The notes under the pieces were generated by a model, which had not been told where the DNA came from, ran no database searches, and was given only the letters and a program-made list of their open reading frames with translations. Positions 38,838-48,490 of a DNA stretch of 64,000 bases are shown here, one piece after another. Position 1 is the first letter of the stretch. Each line of letters starts with the position of its first letter. The stretch covers positions 1 to 64,000 of the forward strand of contig NZ_BMLT01000008.1 in assembly GCF_014645375.1 (NCBI RefSeq), given 5' to 3'. The stretch comes from Marinobacterium nitratireducens. GTDB taxonomy: Bacteria > Pseudomonadota > Gammaproteobacteria > Pseudomonadales > Balneatricaceae. A program made the position numbers and the translations under genes.

Positions 38838-40901
38838 ATGTCCCAGTTCGATGTGCTGTTCCAGCCGCTGAAAATCAACAACCTGACCATCCGCAACCGT
38901 ATCGTCAGCACCGCCCATGCCGAGGTCTACGCGACCGATGGCGGCATGACCACTGACCGTTACGTCAAGTATTACGAAGAGAAGGCCAAGGGTGGCTGCG
39001 GTCTTTGCATCTGCGGCGGCTCCAGCGTCGTCTCCATCGACAGCCCGCAGAGCTGGTGGAGCTCGGTGAACCTGTCCACCGATCGCATCATCCCGCACTT
39101 CCAGAATCTGGCCGATGCCGTGCACAAGCATGGCGGCAAGATCATGATCCAGATTACCCACATGGGCCGCCGTTCGCGTTGGGACGGTGAGAACTGGGTC
39201 AACCTGATGTCGCCCTCCGGCATCCGTGAGCCGGTACACCGCGCGACCTGCAAGACCATCGAAGAGGAAGAGATCTGGCGCGTGATCGGCGACTTCGCCA
39301 AGGCCGCCGTGCGTGCCAAGGAAGGTGGCCTCGACGGTGTCGAGCTGTCCGCCGTGCACCAGCACATGATCGACCAGTTCTGGTCGCCGCGCGTCAACAA
39401 GCGTACCGACCAGTGGGGCGGCACCTTCGAAAACCGCATGCGCTTCGGTCTGGAAGTCGCCAAAGCGGTGCGTGAAGCCGTGGGCCCGGACTTCGTGGTC
39501 GGCATGCGCATCACCGGTGACGAGTTCCATCCGGACGGTCTGAACCATGACGACATGAAGCAGATCGCCAAATACTACGACGAGACTGGCCTGATCGACT
39601 ACTTCGGCGTCGTCGGCTCCGGTTGCGACACCCACAACACCCTGGCCAACGTCATTCCGAACATGAGCTATCCGCCGGAGCCTTTCCTGCACCTGGCGGC
39701 CGGCATCAAGGAAGTGGTCAGCGTTCCGGTGATCCACGCCCAGAACATCAAGGATCCGAACCAGGCCAAGCGTATCCTGGAAGCCGGTTACGTCGACTTC
39801 GTCGGCATGACCCGTGCGCACATCGCCGACCCGCACCTGATCGCCAAGATCAAGATGGATCAGGTCGACCAGATCCGCCAGTGCGTCGGCGCCAACTACT
39901 GCATCGACCGCCAGTACATGGGTCTGGACGTGCTCTGCATCCAGAACGCCGCGACCTCCCGCGAATACATGGGGATGCCGCACACCATCGAGAAGACCGA
40001 AGGCCCGGTCCGCAAGGTCGTCGTCATCGGCGGTGGCCCCGGTGGCATGGAAGCGGCACGCGTCGCGGCCGAGCGCGGTCACAACGTGACCCTGGTCGAG
40101 AAGGCCGAAGAGCTGGGCGGTCAGATCACCATCGCGGCCAAGGCGCCGCAGCGTGACCAGATGGCCGGTATCACCCGCTGGCTGGCAATGGAACTGGACC
40201 GTCTTGGCGTCGATGTGCGCCTGGGCACCGCAGCCAACGCTGACATGATCCGCGACCTCAAGCCGGACGTCTGCATCCTGGCGACCGGCGGTCGTCCGTT
40301 CCTGGAGCAGAACCCGCACTGGGGCGCCGAAGAGGGCCTGGTGGTATCTAGCTGGGATATCCTCAACGGCACCGTGGAGCCTGGCAAGAACGTGCTGATC
40401 TACGACACCATCTGCGAGTTCTCGGGCATGTCCGCGGCCGACTACCTGTCGTCCAAGGGCTCGATGGTCGAGCTGGTCACCGACGATATCAAGCCGGGTG
40501 TCGGCATCGGCGGTACCACCTTCCCGACCTACTACCGCAGCCTGTACGAGAAGGAGGTGATCATGTCCTCCGACCTGTTGCTGGAAAAAGTCTATCGCGA
40601 AGGCGACAAGCTGGTGGCGGTGCTGGAGAACGAGTACACCGGTCAGCAGGAGGAGCGCGTGGTCGACCAGATCGTGGTCGAGAACGGCACCCGTCCGAAC
40701 GAGGAGCTTTACTACGAGCTCAAGGGCGAGTCCCGCAACAAGGGGCAGATCGACAACGAGACGCTGTTCGCCTCCCAGCCTCAGCCGATCTTGAGCGAGC
40801 CGGGTGAGGGCATGATCCTGTGGCGCTTGGGCGACTGCGTATCGCAGCGCAACACCCACGCCGCGATCTACGACGCCCTGCGGCTGTGCAAGGATCTGTA
40901 A
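38838..40901 (+). CDS. dgcA: Dimethylglycine demethylase subunit DgcA
   Basis: DgcA demethylates dimethylglycine to sarcosine with release of formaldehyde. The 687 residues have an old-yellow-enzyme-type FMN barrel (about 5-360) and a C-terminal FAD/NAD-like domain with VVVIGGGPGGMEAARVAAERG (about 395-415), the layout of trimethylamine dehydrogenase. The Fe-S loop reads C349-X5-C355-X11-C367: the fourth Cys of the trimethylamine dehydrogenase cluster is Ala352. It precedes dgcB and the ETF genes in one operon. Confidence 0.94.
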   Translation: MSQFDVLFQPLKINNLTIRNRIVSTAHAEVYATDGGMTTDRYVKYYEEKAKGGCGLCICGGSSVVSIDSPQSWWSSVNLSTDRIIPHFQNLADAVHKHGGKIMIQITHMGRRSRWDGENWVNLMSPSGIREPVHRATCKTIEEEEIWRVIGDFAKAAVRAKEGGLDGVELSAVHQHMIDQFWSPRVNKRTDQWGGTFENRMRFGLEVAKAVREAVGPDFVVGMRITGDEFHPDGLNHDDMKQIAKYYDETGLIDYFGVVGSGCDTHNTLANVIPNMSYPPEPFLHLAAGIKEVVSVPVIHAQNIKDPNQAKRILEAGYVDFVGMTRAHIADPHLIAKIKMDQVDQIRQCVGANYCIDRQYMGLDVLCIQNAATSREYMGMPHTIEKTEGPVRKVVVIGGGPGGMEAARVAAERGHNVTLVEKAEELGGQITIAAKAPQRDQMAGITRWLAMELDRLGVDVRLGTAANADMIRDLKPDVCILATGGRPFLEQNPHWGAEEGLVVSSWDILNGTVEPGKNVLIYDTICEFSGMSAADYLSSKGSMVELVTDDIKPGVGIGGTTFPTYYRSLYEKEVIMSSDLLLEKVYREGDKLVAVLENEYTGQQEERVVDQIVVENGTRPNEELYYELKGESRNKGQIDNETLFASQPQPILSEPGEGMILWRLGDCVSQRNTHAAIYDALRLCKDL

Positions 40902-41063
40902 GGCATAAAGCTGCCTGAGTGCGGAACCGAACCGGCTGCGACAGCGCCTTTACGACTTCGTAATCGTTGCTTCGCGGCCGGTTTTCGCTCCGGATCCGGC
41001 CGGCACAGTGCGGTATCCCAGCGGATACTGTCGACTGTCAACTAGCTACTTAGAGGGCTCACA

Positions 41064-43010
41064 ATGATCCTCGACTGGTTACTTCCCGTTCTGCTTCTGT
41101 CCGTGCTGGCACTGGCGCTGATCGGTGCTATCCGCCGCATCAGTCTCTGGCGTGCCGGGCAGCCGTCGCCGGTGGACTTCTTCGGTGGTCTGAAGGCAAT
41201 GCCGCGTCGCTACCTGGTGGATCTGCACCACGTGGTCGAGCGCGACAAATACATGTCAAACACCCACGTGGCCACCGCGGGCGGCTTCGTGCTGTCGCTG
41301 GTGCTGATTATTCTGGTGCACCTGTTCGGTATCGAGAGCAAGTGGCTGGCCTGGCCGCTGCTGGCGTCGTCGGTACTGATGTTCGTCGGTGCCACCTTCG
41401 TCTACAAGCGGCGCAAGAACCCGCCGTCGCGCCTGTCCAAGGGACCCTGGATGCGTCTGCCAAAGAGCCTGCTGGTGTTCTCGGTGACCTTTTTCCTGGT
41501 GACCCTGCCGGCTGCCGGCGTGCTGCCACAGGGATTTGGCGGCTGGGTGCTGGCGCTGATCCTGGCGGCCGGTGTCGTCTGGGGCCTCGGCGAAATGGTC
41601 TTCGGCATGACCTGGGGCGGTCCGATGAAGCACGCCTTCGCCGGCGCGCTGCACCTGGCGTTCCATCGTCGTCCCGAGCGTTTCGGCGGCGGCCGCTCCA
41701 CCGGTCTCAAGCCGGTCGATCTGGACGCGCCGGTCCTGGGCGTGCAGAAGCCGAGCGACTTCAAGTGGAACCAGCTGCTCGGTTTCGATGCCTGCGTCCA
41801 GTGCGGCAAGTGCGAAGCCATGTGCCCGGCCTTCGCCGCCGGTCAGCCGCTGAACCCGAAAAAGCTGATTCAGGATATGGTCATCGGCCTGGCCGGTGGT
41901 ACCGACGCCAAGTTCGCCGGCAGCCCCTATCCCGGCATCGAGCTGGGTAACGCCAAGGGCGGTCCCGATTCGACCATCACCGAAGGGCTGGTGAATCCGG
42001 ACACCCTCTGGTCCTGCACCACCTGTCGCGCCTGCGTCGAGGAGTGCCCGATGATGATCGAGCACGTCGATGCGATCGTCGACATGCGTCGCTTCCTGAC
42101 GCTGGAGAAGGGCAACACCCCGGGCAAGGGCGCCGAGACGCTGGACAACCTGATCGCCACCGACAACCCCAACGGCTACGAGCCGGGCAGCCGCATGAAC
42201 TGGGCCGCCGACCAGAATCTCAGGGTGATGTCCGAGGTGAAAGAGGCGGATGTGCTGTTCTGGGTCTCCGACGGTGCCTTCGACATGCGTAGCCAGCGTA
42301 TCCTGCGCTCCTTCGTCAAACTGCTGAAGGCGGCCAATGTCGACTTCGCCGTACTGGGTGACGAGGAACGCGACTCCGGTGACGTGGCCCGCCGCCTCGG
42401 CGACGATGCCACCTTCCAGAGCCTGGCCAAGCGCAACATCGCGGTGATGAACAAGTATCGCTTCAAGCGTATCGTCACCACCGATCCGCACGCCTTCCAC
42501 GTACTCAAGAACGAGTACAAGGATTTTGGCGGCGACTACGAGGTGCTGCATCACACCACTTTCATCAACGAACTGGTGAAGGACGGCCGCATCAAGCTCG
42601 GCGGACACAAGGGCGGGACCGTGACCTATCACGACCCCTGCTACCTGGGGCGCTACAATGGTGAGTACGATTCGCCGCGCGAGCTGCTGTCCGCGATGGG
42701 CATTCAGCTGGCCGAGATGGAACGTTCCGGCTTCCGCTCCCGCTGCTGCGGTGGTGGCGGTGGTGCGCCGATCACCGATATTCCGGGCGAGCGTCGTATT
42801 GCCGACATGCGTATCGAAGATGCCCGTGCCACCGGCGCGGAACTGGTCGCCGTGGGCTGTCAGCAGTGTACCGCGATGCTCGAGGGTGTCGTCGAACCGC
42901 GTCCCGAAATCAAGGATATCGCGGAGCTGGCGGCCGATGCCCTGGTCGAGGCCGACGATAGCCAGCCGGCCCGCACCCGTCGCGATGAACTGGCCGTGGA
43001 GGTTGCCTGA
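41064..43010 (+). CDS. dgcB: Dimethylglycine demethylase subunit DgcB, membrane Fe-S protein
   Basis: A 648-residue membrane-bound electron-transfer subunit. The N-terminal 190 residues contain about five hydrophobic helices. Two [4Fe-4S] motifs follow: CVQCGKCEAMCP (about 243-254) and CTTCRACVEECP (about 317-328). The C-terminal half has two CCG-type domains (VTYHDPCYLGRYN and SRCCGGGGGAP). This is the layout of heterodisulfide-reductase-like or ETF-linked membrane dehydrogenases. It probably passes electrons from DgcA and ETF to the quinone pool. Its stop overlaps the etfA start. Confidence 0.94.
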   Translation: MILDWLLPVLLLSVLALALIGAIRRISLWRAGQPSPVDFFGGLKAMPRRYLVDLHHVVERDKYMSNTHVATAGGFVLSLVLIILVHLFGIESKWLAWPLLASSVLMFVGATFVYKRRKNPPSRLSKGPWMRLPKSLLVFSVTFFLVTLPAAGVLPQGFGGWVLALILAAGVVWGLGEMVFGMTWGGPMKHAFAGALHLAFHRRPERFGGGRSTGLKPVDLDAPVLGVQKPSDFKWNQLLGFDACVQCGKCEAMCPAFAAGQPLNPKKLIQDMVIGLAGGTDAKFAGSPYPGIELGNAKGGPDSTITEGLVNPDTLWSCTTCRACVEECPMMIEHVDAIVDMRRFLTLEKGNTPGKGAETLDNLIATDNPNGYEPGSRMNWAADQNLRVMSEVKEADVLFWVSDGAFDMRSQRILRSFVKLLKAANVDFAVLGDEERDSGDVARRLGDDATFQSLAKRNIAVMNKYRFKRIVTTDPHAFHVLKNEYKDFGGDYEVLHHTTFINELVKDGRIKLGGHKGGTVTYHDPCYLGRYNGEYDSPRELLSAMGIQLAEMERSGFRSRCCGGGGGAPITDIPGERRIADMRIEDARATGAELVAVGCQQCTAMLEGVVEPRPEIKDIAELAADALVEADDSQPARTRRDELAVEVA

Positions 43011-44245
43011 TGAGCGATATTATCCGCAGAGATCCGCGTGCCGAGTGGATTGCGCGTAACCGCCTGCATCCGCTGCACGCCGAAATGGCGGCTCCGGCTG
43101 CCGAAACCCGCGGTCCGTCCGGGCTGATTCGCAAGAACCCCCACGCGGTCGGCTTTATCGGCCCGAACGGCATCAAGCGTATCGACCGCAGCGGCGGAAG
43201 CGGCGCCGCGGTTGGCATCCGTCGCGGTGCCAGGAGTGCGCAGCAGGTCGAACTGCCGCTGCATACGGTCGAGAACCCCGACTACTACGTGGTCGCGGTG
43301 CTCGACATGGTCGGTGGCCGCCTGACGTCGCACGACAAGGACGTGCTGGGGCAGGCTCACAAGCTGATCCGCGGCGGCGATGGCAGCGGCGCCGTACTGG
43401 CGGTGGTATTCGGCGAGCACAAGGAAGAGGCCTTCGACAAGGCCGGCGTCGACCGTCTGCTGCACCTCACCGGCAGCGAGTTCGATGGTTACTGCCCGGA
43501 GCAGAAGGTCGCTTGTCTGGCCGAGGTCGAGAAACAGTACCAGCCGCGCTACTGGCTGTTCCCGGACAGCATCAACGGCGGCAACGAACTGGGCTGCCGC
43601 CTGGCGGCGCGTCTGGGCGAGCGCCCGGCGACCCAGGCCTGGCAAGTCGATCGCGATACCAGCGTCTGCCGTGGCGGCGGTGGCCTGAGCGATATTACCC
43701 GAGACACCCCGCGCCTGTTGCTGCTGGCCGAGGAATGCGCCGATCCGATCGACGAAACCCGGCACCAGGTGCTGGCGCTGGAACTCGACCGGAAGCCGCG
43801 CATTATCAACCGGCTGCAGGACTGCGGCCAGGTGGCGGTGGATCCGAACTCGGTATCGCTGGCCGAAGCCGAGTTCATTCTCTCGGCCGGCAACGGTATC
43901 CACGACTGGGATCAGTTCCACCAGGCCGCCGAAGCGCTTGGCGCCACCGAAGGCGCCAGCCGCGTGGCCGTGGACGATGGCTTCATGCCGCGTTTTCGCC
44001 AGGTCGGTGCCACCGGTACCTGGGTCACGGCCCGGGTCTATGTCGCCGTCGGTATCTCCGGTGCGGTCCAGCACATGCAGGGTATCGGGCAGTGCGACAA
44101 GGTGGTGGCGATCAACACCGACGCCGGTTGCGACATGGTCAAACGCGCCGATCTGAGCATCATCGGCGACAGCCAGAAGGTGCTGGCGCAGCTGATCGAG
44201 CTGGCCCGCGATTACCGAGAGGGAGGTGCCGAGAATGCAGCCTGA
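43010..44245 (+). CDS. etfA: Electron transfer flavoprotein alpha subunit, dgc-linked
   Basis: A 411-residue ETF alpha subunit, longer than the usual 310 because of an N-terminal extension (about 1-75). The C-terminal FAD domain is clear: FRQVGATGTWVTARVYVAVGISGAVQHMQGI and AINTDAGCDMVKRADLSIIGD. In P. aeruginosa the equivalent pair next to dgcAB accepts electrons from dimethylglycine demethylation. It overlaps the dgcB stop (TGATGA), so translation is coupled. Confidence 0.92.
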   Translation: MSDIIRRDPRAEWIARNRLHPLHAEMAAPAAETRGPSGLIRKNPHAVGFIGPNGIKRIDRSGGSGAAVGIRRGARSAQQVELPLHTVENPDYYVVAVLDMVGGRLTSHDKDVLGQAHKLIRGGDGSGAVLAVVFGEHKEEAFDKAGVDRLLHLTGSEFDGYCPEQKVACLAEVEKQYQPRYWLFPDSINGGNELGCRLAARLGERPATQAWQVDRDTSVCRGGGGLSDITRDTPRLLLLAEECADPIDETRHQVLALELDRKPRIINRLQDCGQVAVDPNSVSLAEAEFILSAGNGIHDWDQFHQAAEALGATEGASRVAVDDGFMPRFRQVGATGTWVTARVYVAVGISGAVQHMQGIGQCDKVVAINTDAGCDMVKRADLSIIGDSQKVLAQLIELARDYREGGAENAA

Positions 44246-44314
44246 TATCCACAGCCAGCGGTGTCCGGGGCGTCTTGCATACAGGTCCAGTCGGGTATGG
44301 GGGGAGTGCTGAGA

Positions 44315-45097
44315 ATGGCGAATGCAGAACATCTAAAAATAGTGGCGCTGGTTTCTGTCGGCCAGCATCCGAAATCCGGCCGTGCCCGTCGTGCCGAGCA
44401 GGATGCCCGTGCCGTCGAACTGGGCCTGAACCTGTGCGGCGAGAAAGTGCAGGTGCTGCATGCCGGCGATGTCGCGGAGGAATCGCTGCGCAGCTACGCC
44501 GGTATGGGTCTGAAGCAGCTGCGGGTACTGCAGCAGGCGGCCGGCGCCGATGCGTCGGTGGCGCTCGGCGACTACCTCAGCGAGCATCTGCCCGACATCG
44601 TGCTGACCGGAGTGCGTGCCGAAAGCGGCGAGTCCTCCGGCATGACGCCCTATCTGCTGGCCGAGAAGCTGGGCTGGCCGCTTGTCACCCGAATCGCCGA
44701 TATCGCCAGGATCGAGAACGGTGAAGCCGAGATCCTGCAGGCGCTGCCGCGCGGTCAGCGCCGCGCCATCAGGGTGCGGCTGCCGTTCGTCGCCAGCGTC
44801 GACAACGCCGCCGCAGCGCCTCGCCAGAGCGCCTACGGGCCGGGTCGTCGCGCCGAGCTGGAAAACCTGCCCTGGGTCGAGACCGCGGACGAGGTTCGAG
44901 CAGCCTTCGAGGAAGCGCCGGCGCGCAAGCGTCCCAAGCGCCTCAAGATGGTCAAGGCCAAGACCGCTGCCGAGCGTTTCAAGGCCGCCACGGCCAAGTC
45001 GCAGGGCGGCGGCGGTCGGGTGATCAAGGATCAGCCGCCGCACGAGCAGGCCCAGGCGATCTTCGATCTGCTGCTCGAGGAAGGGGTATTGCGGTAA
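44315..45097 (+). CDS. etfB: Electron transfer flavoprotein beta subunit, dgc-linked
   Basis: The 260-residue ETF beta subunit, which binds AMP and completes the heterodimer. Beta-subunit segments are DARAVELGLNLCGEKVQVLHAG, DIVLTGVRAESGESSGMTPYLLAEKLGWPLVTR and RVRLPFVASVDNA. I chose ATG 44315 (MANAEHLKIVALVSVGQHP) with GGGGAG upstream; longer frames from 44261 or 44297 add unconserved residues. The C-terminal Lys/Arg-rich region is longer than in general ETF beta. It ends the operon at a strong terminator. Confidence 0.91.
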   Translation: MANAEHLKIVALVSVGQHPKSGRARRAEQDARAVELGLNLCGEKVQVLHAGDVAEESLRSYAGMGLKQLRVLQQAAGADASVALGDYLSEHLPDIVLTGVRAESGESSGMTPYLLAEKLGWPLVTRIADIARIENGEAEILQALPRGQRRAIRVRLPFVASVDNAAAAPRQSAYGPGRRAELENLPWVETADEVRAAFEEAPARKRPKRLKMVKAKTAAERFKAATAKSQGGGGRVIKDQPPHEQAQAIFDLLLEEGVLR

Positions 45098-45116
45098 AGT
45101 GGCGCGTTACGAGAGA

Positions 45117-45151
45117 AAAGAGCCGGGGTTAGCACCTCGGCTCTTTTTTTA
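45117..45151 (+). terminator. Rho-independent terminator of the dgc-etf operon
   Basis: AAGAGCCGGGG-TTAGCA-CCTCGGCTCTT followed by seven T residues, 20 bases after the etfB stop. Confidence 0.95.
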
Positions 45152-45456
45152 TGTGTAGTCAGCTGGTGCGGTGCGATTCGCTTACCAGCACCCTGCATTG
45201 CAGGAAAGTGCTGCTGTGCTGGTGCCGTACGCTCAGAGCATGGCGCCGGTGGCGAGCAGGTCGTTGCCTGGTTGAGGACGCTCGATGAATGGGAGGCACC
45301 GTCGGGCAGCGGTGTGGAGCAGTCCGGAATGACGGACGACCTGTCTGTGCTGACGTGCAGCGCTCAAGGCATGGGGATTATTATTTTAATCTAAATGCAA
45401 ATCATTAACGTTAGTTTTATAATACCGGCGAACTTCTAGCAGAACAGAGGACGGTT
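45152..45456 (+). promoter_or_regulatory. Promoter region of the iron uptake operon with a Fur-like box
   Basis: A gene-free gap. Its last 90 bases are AT-rich, and AAATGCAAATCATTAACGTT (45393-45412) resembles a Fur box through the AAATGC / AATCATTA halves. The rest has no feature I can support. Confidence 0.6.
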
Positions 45457-46392
45457 ATGCGACTGCAAAGTCTAGTGGCATTGCTGGCGGGAGCTCTTGC
45501 AGTGTTGCCTGCAGCGGTAGCACAGAACCTGACGGATGATCGCGGAACCCGCATCGAGGCGGGGGCTCCGGCCAAGGTTGCGACGATTTCCACCTTCGCC
45601 GCCGATACCCTGGTGGCTCTCGGCGTCACGCCGGTGGGGGCCTCGACCTTCGGCAAGCGCCCGGTACCGGACTTTCTCGGATCGGCCATGACGGACGTAC
45701 CGAGTTTGGGGCAGCGGGCCAGCACGAACCTGGAGTTGCTTTCCGAGCTGCAGCCGGACCTGATTCTGGCCATTCGTCGCTACACCGAGCCCCACTCCAG
45801 ACAGTTCGAGACCATCGCACCTTACTACGCTTTCGACGTGGTCAGCTACGACGACAGCCTGCGGGCGGTCGCCGGCATCTCGACGGCGCTGGGCAAGGCC
45901 GACGAGGGGCGGGCGCTGAACGCGTCCTTCGACGCTAGGGTCGCCGAGTACGGCAACCGCGCACCCGGGGGAATCAGCGCGGTGCTGCTGGCCGGCAGCG
46001 GCGAAGCGCCCTTTGCCTACTACGACCACTTCCTCAGCGCCGACCTGCTGGGCCGGCTCAAGGCGACCAACGCCACAGGCCCGTCGCCGACACCGGAGCA
46101 GTCCATCCCGTTCGGCTACCAGATCGGTCTGGAGCAGCTGCTGGCACTGAATCCCGAAGTTATCTTCCTGTTCGCGTCCAGCACCCGTCATGCCTATGCC
46201 GACAATCCCATCTGGCCCCACCTCAAGGCGGTGCGGAATGGTCGGGTCTACGAGGTCGGCCTGCACTGGAAGGAAGGCGGTGGCCCCATCGCGCGCAACC
46301 TGATCCTCGAGGAGATGGCCTGGCGTCTCTATCCGGAGCACTTCGAGCAACCCGAGGTGCCGGCGGGCATCGCCAGCCATTCCTTTGACTAA
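45457..46392 (+). CDS. Periplasmic iron-siderophore / iron-dicitrate binding protein (FecB-like)
   Basis: A 311-residue solute-binding protein of the FecB/FhuD class with a Sec signal peptide (about 1-22, ending AAVAQN). Fold segments are DRGTRIEAGAPAKVATISTFAADTLVALGVTPVGAS (first lobe), LLSELQPDLILAIRRY and LLALNPEVIFLFASS. It delivers a ferric chelate to the permease genes that follow in one operon. A citrate-type ligand is suggested only by the neighbouring FecA-like receptor. Confidence 0.88.
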   Translation: MRLQSLVALLAGALAVLPAAVAQNLTDDRGTRIEAGAPAKVATISTFAADTLVALGVTPVGASTFGKRPVPDFLGSAMTDVPSLGQRASTNLELLSELQPDLILAIRRYTEPHSRQFETIAPYYAFDVVSYDDSLRAVAGISTALGKADEGRALNASFDARVAEYGNRAPGGISAVLLAGSGEAPFAYYDHFLSADLLGRLKATNATGPSPTPEQSIPFGYQIGLEQLLALNPEVIFLFASSTRHAYADNPIWPHLKAVRNGRVYEVGLHWKEGGGPIARNLILEEMAWRLYPEHFEQPEVPAGIASHSFD

Positions 46393-46401
46393 GGCGGTCC
46401 A

Positions 46402-47397
46402 ATGTACATTCGTAACTACCTGGCCGCCGGCTGGACCTGGTGTCTGCTAGGCCTGCTGGTGGCGCTGGCCGCAACCGCCTGGGCGGCATTGTCGGCCGGC
46501 ACCGTGCCTGTCGCGGTCGATGAGGTGCTGGCGGTGCTCGGGGGTGTTCGGGAGGGCATGGCGGCGATACTAGTCTGGGAGCTGCGCCTGCCGCGCTTCA
46601 TCGCCGGCGCCCTGGTGGGCGCCAGCCTCGCCGTCGCCGGACAGCTGATGCAGACGGTGACCCGCAACCCGCTGGCGTCGCCGGGGATCACCGGGGTCGT
46701 GGCCGGTTCATCAATGGCCGTGGTGCTGGTGCAGGTCTGTTTCAGCGTCGATGCGGCCTGGCTTCCCGGGTTCGGCGTACTCGGCGGCACCGCGGCGGCG
46801 CTGCTGACCTTCGTGCTGGCGGCCCAGGGCGGTTTCACGCCGCTGCGGCTGGCACTGGCCGGCGTCGCGGTCACCGCCCTGGCGACCGCGCTGACGACCG
46901 CCTTCCTGCTGTTTTCCGGGGCACACGCCCAGCAGCTTTATCTCTGGCTGGCCGGCGGCCTGCTCGGCCGCGGCTGGAGCCATGTGGCACTGATCCTGCC
47001 CTGGACCCTCGCGGGTCTGGCGCTGGCACTGCTCGGTGTTCGCTACCTCAACCTGCTACAGCTCGAGGATGAGGTGGCCCGAGCGCTCGGCGGCCGGGTA
47101 CAGCTTTGGCGCCTGGGATTCGTCGCCGTCGCGGTGGCGCTTACCGCCGCTGCGGTGGCGGTGGCGGGGCCGGTCGGCTTTATCGGTCTGGTGGCGCCTC
47201 ACCTGGTGCGGCTGTTGCTGGGCGGGGACCAGCGCAGAACCCTGCCGGTGGTCGCCCTCGTCGGCGCCGTGCTGGTGACGCTGAGCGATCTGCTGGCTCG
47301 ATCGCTGATGGCGCCGGCGGAGCTGCCGCTCGGTCTCTTTACCGCCCTGCTGGGTGGGCCGGTTTTCATTGTCCTGCTACGCGGAAGGGCGCTCTGA
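46402..47397 (+). CDS. FecCD-family iron-chelate ABC permease
   Basis: A 331-residue inner-membrane permease of the BtuC/FecCD family with about ten helices. Typical motifs are LRLPRFIAGALVGASLAVAGQLMQTVTRNPLASPGITGV and the cytoplasmic GPVGFIGLVAPHLVRLLLG that touches the ATPase. Its stop shares one base with the next permease start. Together they form the heterodimeric channel. Confidence 0.92.
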   Translation: MYIRNYLAAGWTWCLLGLLVALAATAWAALSAGTVPVAVDEVLAVLGGVREGMAAILVWELRLPRFIAGALVGASLAVAGQLMQTVTRNPLASPGITGVVAGSSMAVVLVQVCFSVDAAWLPGFGVLGGTAAALLTFVLAAQGGFTPLRLALAGVAVTALATALTTAFLLFSGAHAQQLYLWLAGGLLGRGWSHVALILPWTLAGLALALLGVRYLNLLQLEDEVARALGGRVQLWRLGFVAVAVALTAAAVAVAGPVGFIGLVAPHLVRLLLGGDQRRTLPVVALVGAVLVTLSDLLARSLMAPAELPLGLFTALLGGPVFIVLLRGRAL

Positions 47398-48470
47398 TGC
47401 GAACGTCGCTAATGCCGGCACAGGCGTCGACACCGCCCGACAGCGGGGCGACTCCGTCGCGGCGGCTGTTCTGGCTGGCCGGCGGGCTGCTATTGCTGAC
47501 GCTCGCCGCCGTGCTCTCGAACCTGCTGTTTGGCGCTGCCAACCTGTCGCCGCAGCGTGTCTGGCTGGCCCTCAACAGGGCCGGGGACGGGGTTGCCCAG
47601 GATATTCTCTGGAACCTGCGCCTGCCGCGGCTGCTGACCGGGGCACTGGTGGGGCTGCACTTCGCCATCGCCGGTTCGCTTCTGCAGGCGGTGATGCGCA
47701 ATCCTCTGGCCGACGCCGGTATTCTGGGTATCAACAGTGGCGCCAGCCTGGCCGCGGTGCTGGCATTTGCCGCGGCCGAGCGTTTGGGCGGCGACGGCAA
47801 CCCCTACTTCAGCGGCGCGCTCGATCTGCACTGGCTGCCACTGGTGGCCAGCGGTGGCGGTATAACCGCGGCGGCGGTGGTTTATCGTCTTAGCTGGAGC
47901 TGGGGCGTGACGCCGGTGCGGCTGGTGCTCTGCGGCATCGCCGTGACGAGCATCCTCAATGCGCTGGTGATCGGTGTGCTCGCCGGCTGGGCGCAGGTCA
48001 ATACCGAAACAGTGCTGGTCTGGCTCGCCGGCAGCCTGTTCGGCCGAGACTGGGAGCACCTGCTGACATTATTACCCTGGACTCTGGCGGCGCTGGCGCT
48101 TCTGCCCCTGCTGCTGGCGGGGGGCAACCTGCTTCAGCTCGGCGACGAAGTGGCGGCGAGCCTTGGCCTGCGGGTCGAACTGTGGCGCTTCGGCCTGCTT
48201 CTGATCGCGGTGCTGTTCGCCGCCAGCGCGGTCGGCGTGGTCGGCCCGGTCGGCTTCGTCGGACTGATCGTCGCCCATATCGCCCGGATGACGGCGGGGC
48301 CCGATCTGCGCCGGCAACTGCTGCTGAGTCCGCTGTACGGCATCCTGCTGGTGACGGCCTCGGATCTGCTCGGCCGGCTACTGCTGATGCCGGCGGAGAT
48401 TCCGATTGGCGTCGTCACCTCGTTGCTCGGCGTTCCCTTCTTTATCTACCTGCTGGCGCGCAAGCGCTGA
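47397..48470 (+). CDS. FecCD-family iron-chelate ABC permease, second subunit
   Basis: A 357-residue partner permease with the same motifs: LRLPRLLTGALVGLHFAIAGSLLQAVMRNPLADAGILGI and GPVGFVGLIVAHIARM. I place the start at ATG 47397, overlapping the previous stop by one base; ATG 47412 is an alternative. An N-terminal Ser/Pro-rich tail of about 25 residues precedes the first helix. It is coupled to the ATPase gene 20 bases downstream. Confidence 0.9.
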   Translation: MRTSLMPAQASTPPDSGATPSRRLFWLAGGLLLLTLAAVLSNLLFGAANLSPQRVWLALNRAGDGVAQDILWNLRLPRLLTGALVGLHFAIAGSLLQAVMRNPLADAGILGINSGASLAAVLAFAAAERLGGDGNPYFSGALDLHWLPLVASGGGITAAAVVYRLSWSWGVTPVRLVLCGIAVTSILNALVIGVLAGWAQVNTETVLVWLAGSLFGRDWEHLLTLLPWTLAALALLPLLLAGGNLLQLGDEVAASLGLRVELWRFGLLLIAVLFAASAVGVVGPVGFVGLIVAHIARMTAGPDLRRQLLLSPLYGILLVTASDLLGRLLLMPAEIPIGVVTSLLGVPFFIYLLARKR

Positions 48471-48490
48471 GGCCTGTTACAGGAGAGACT

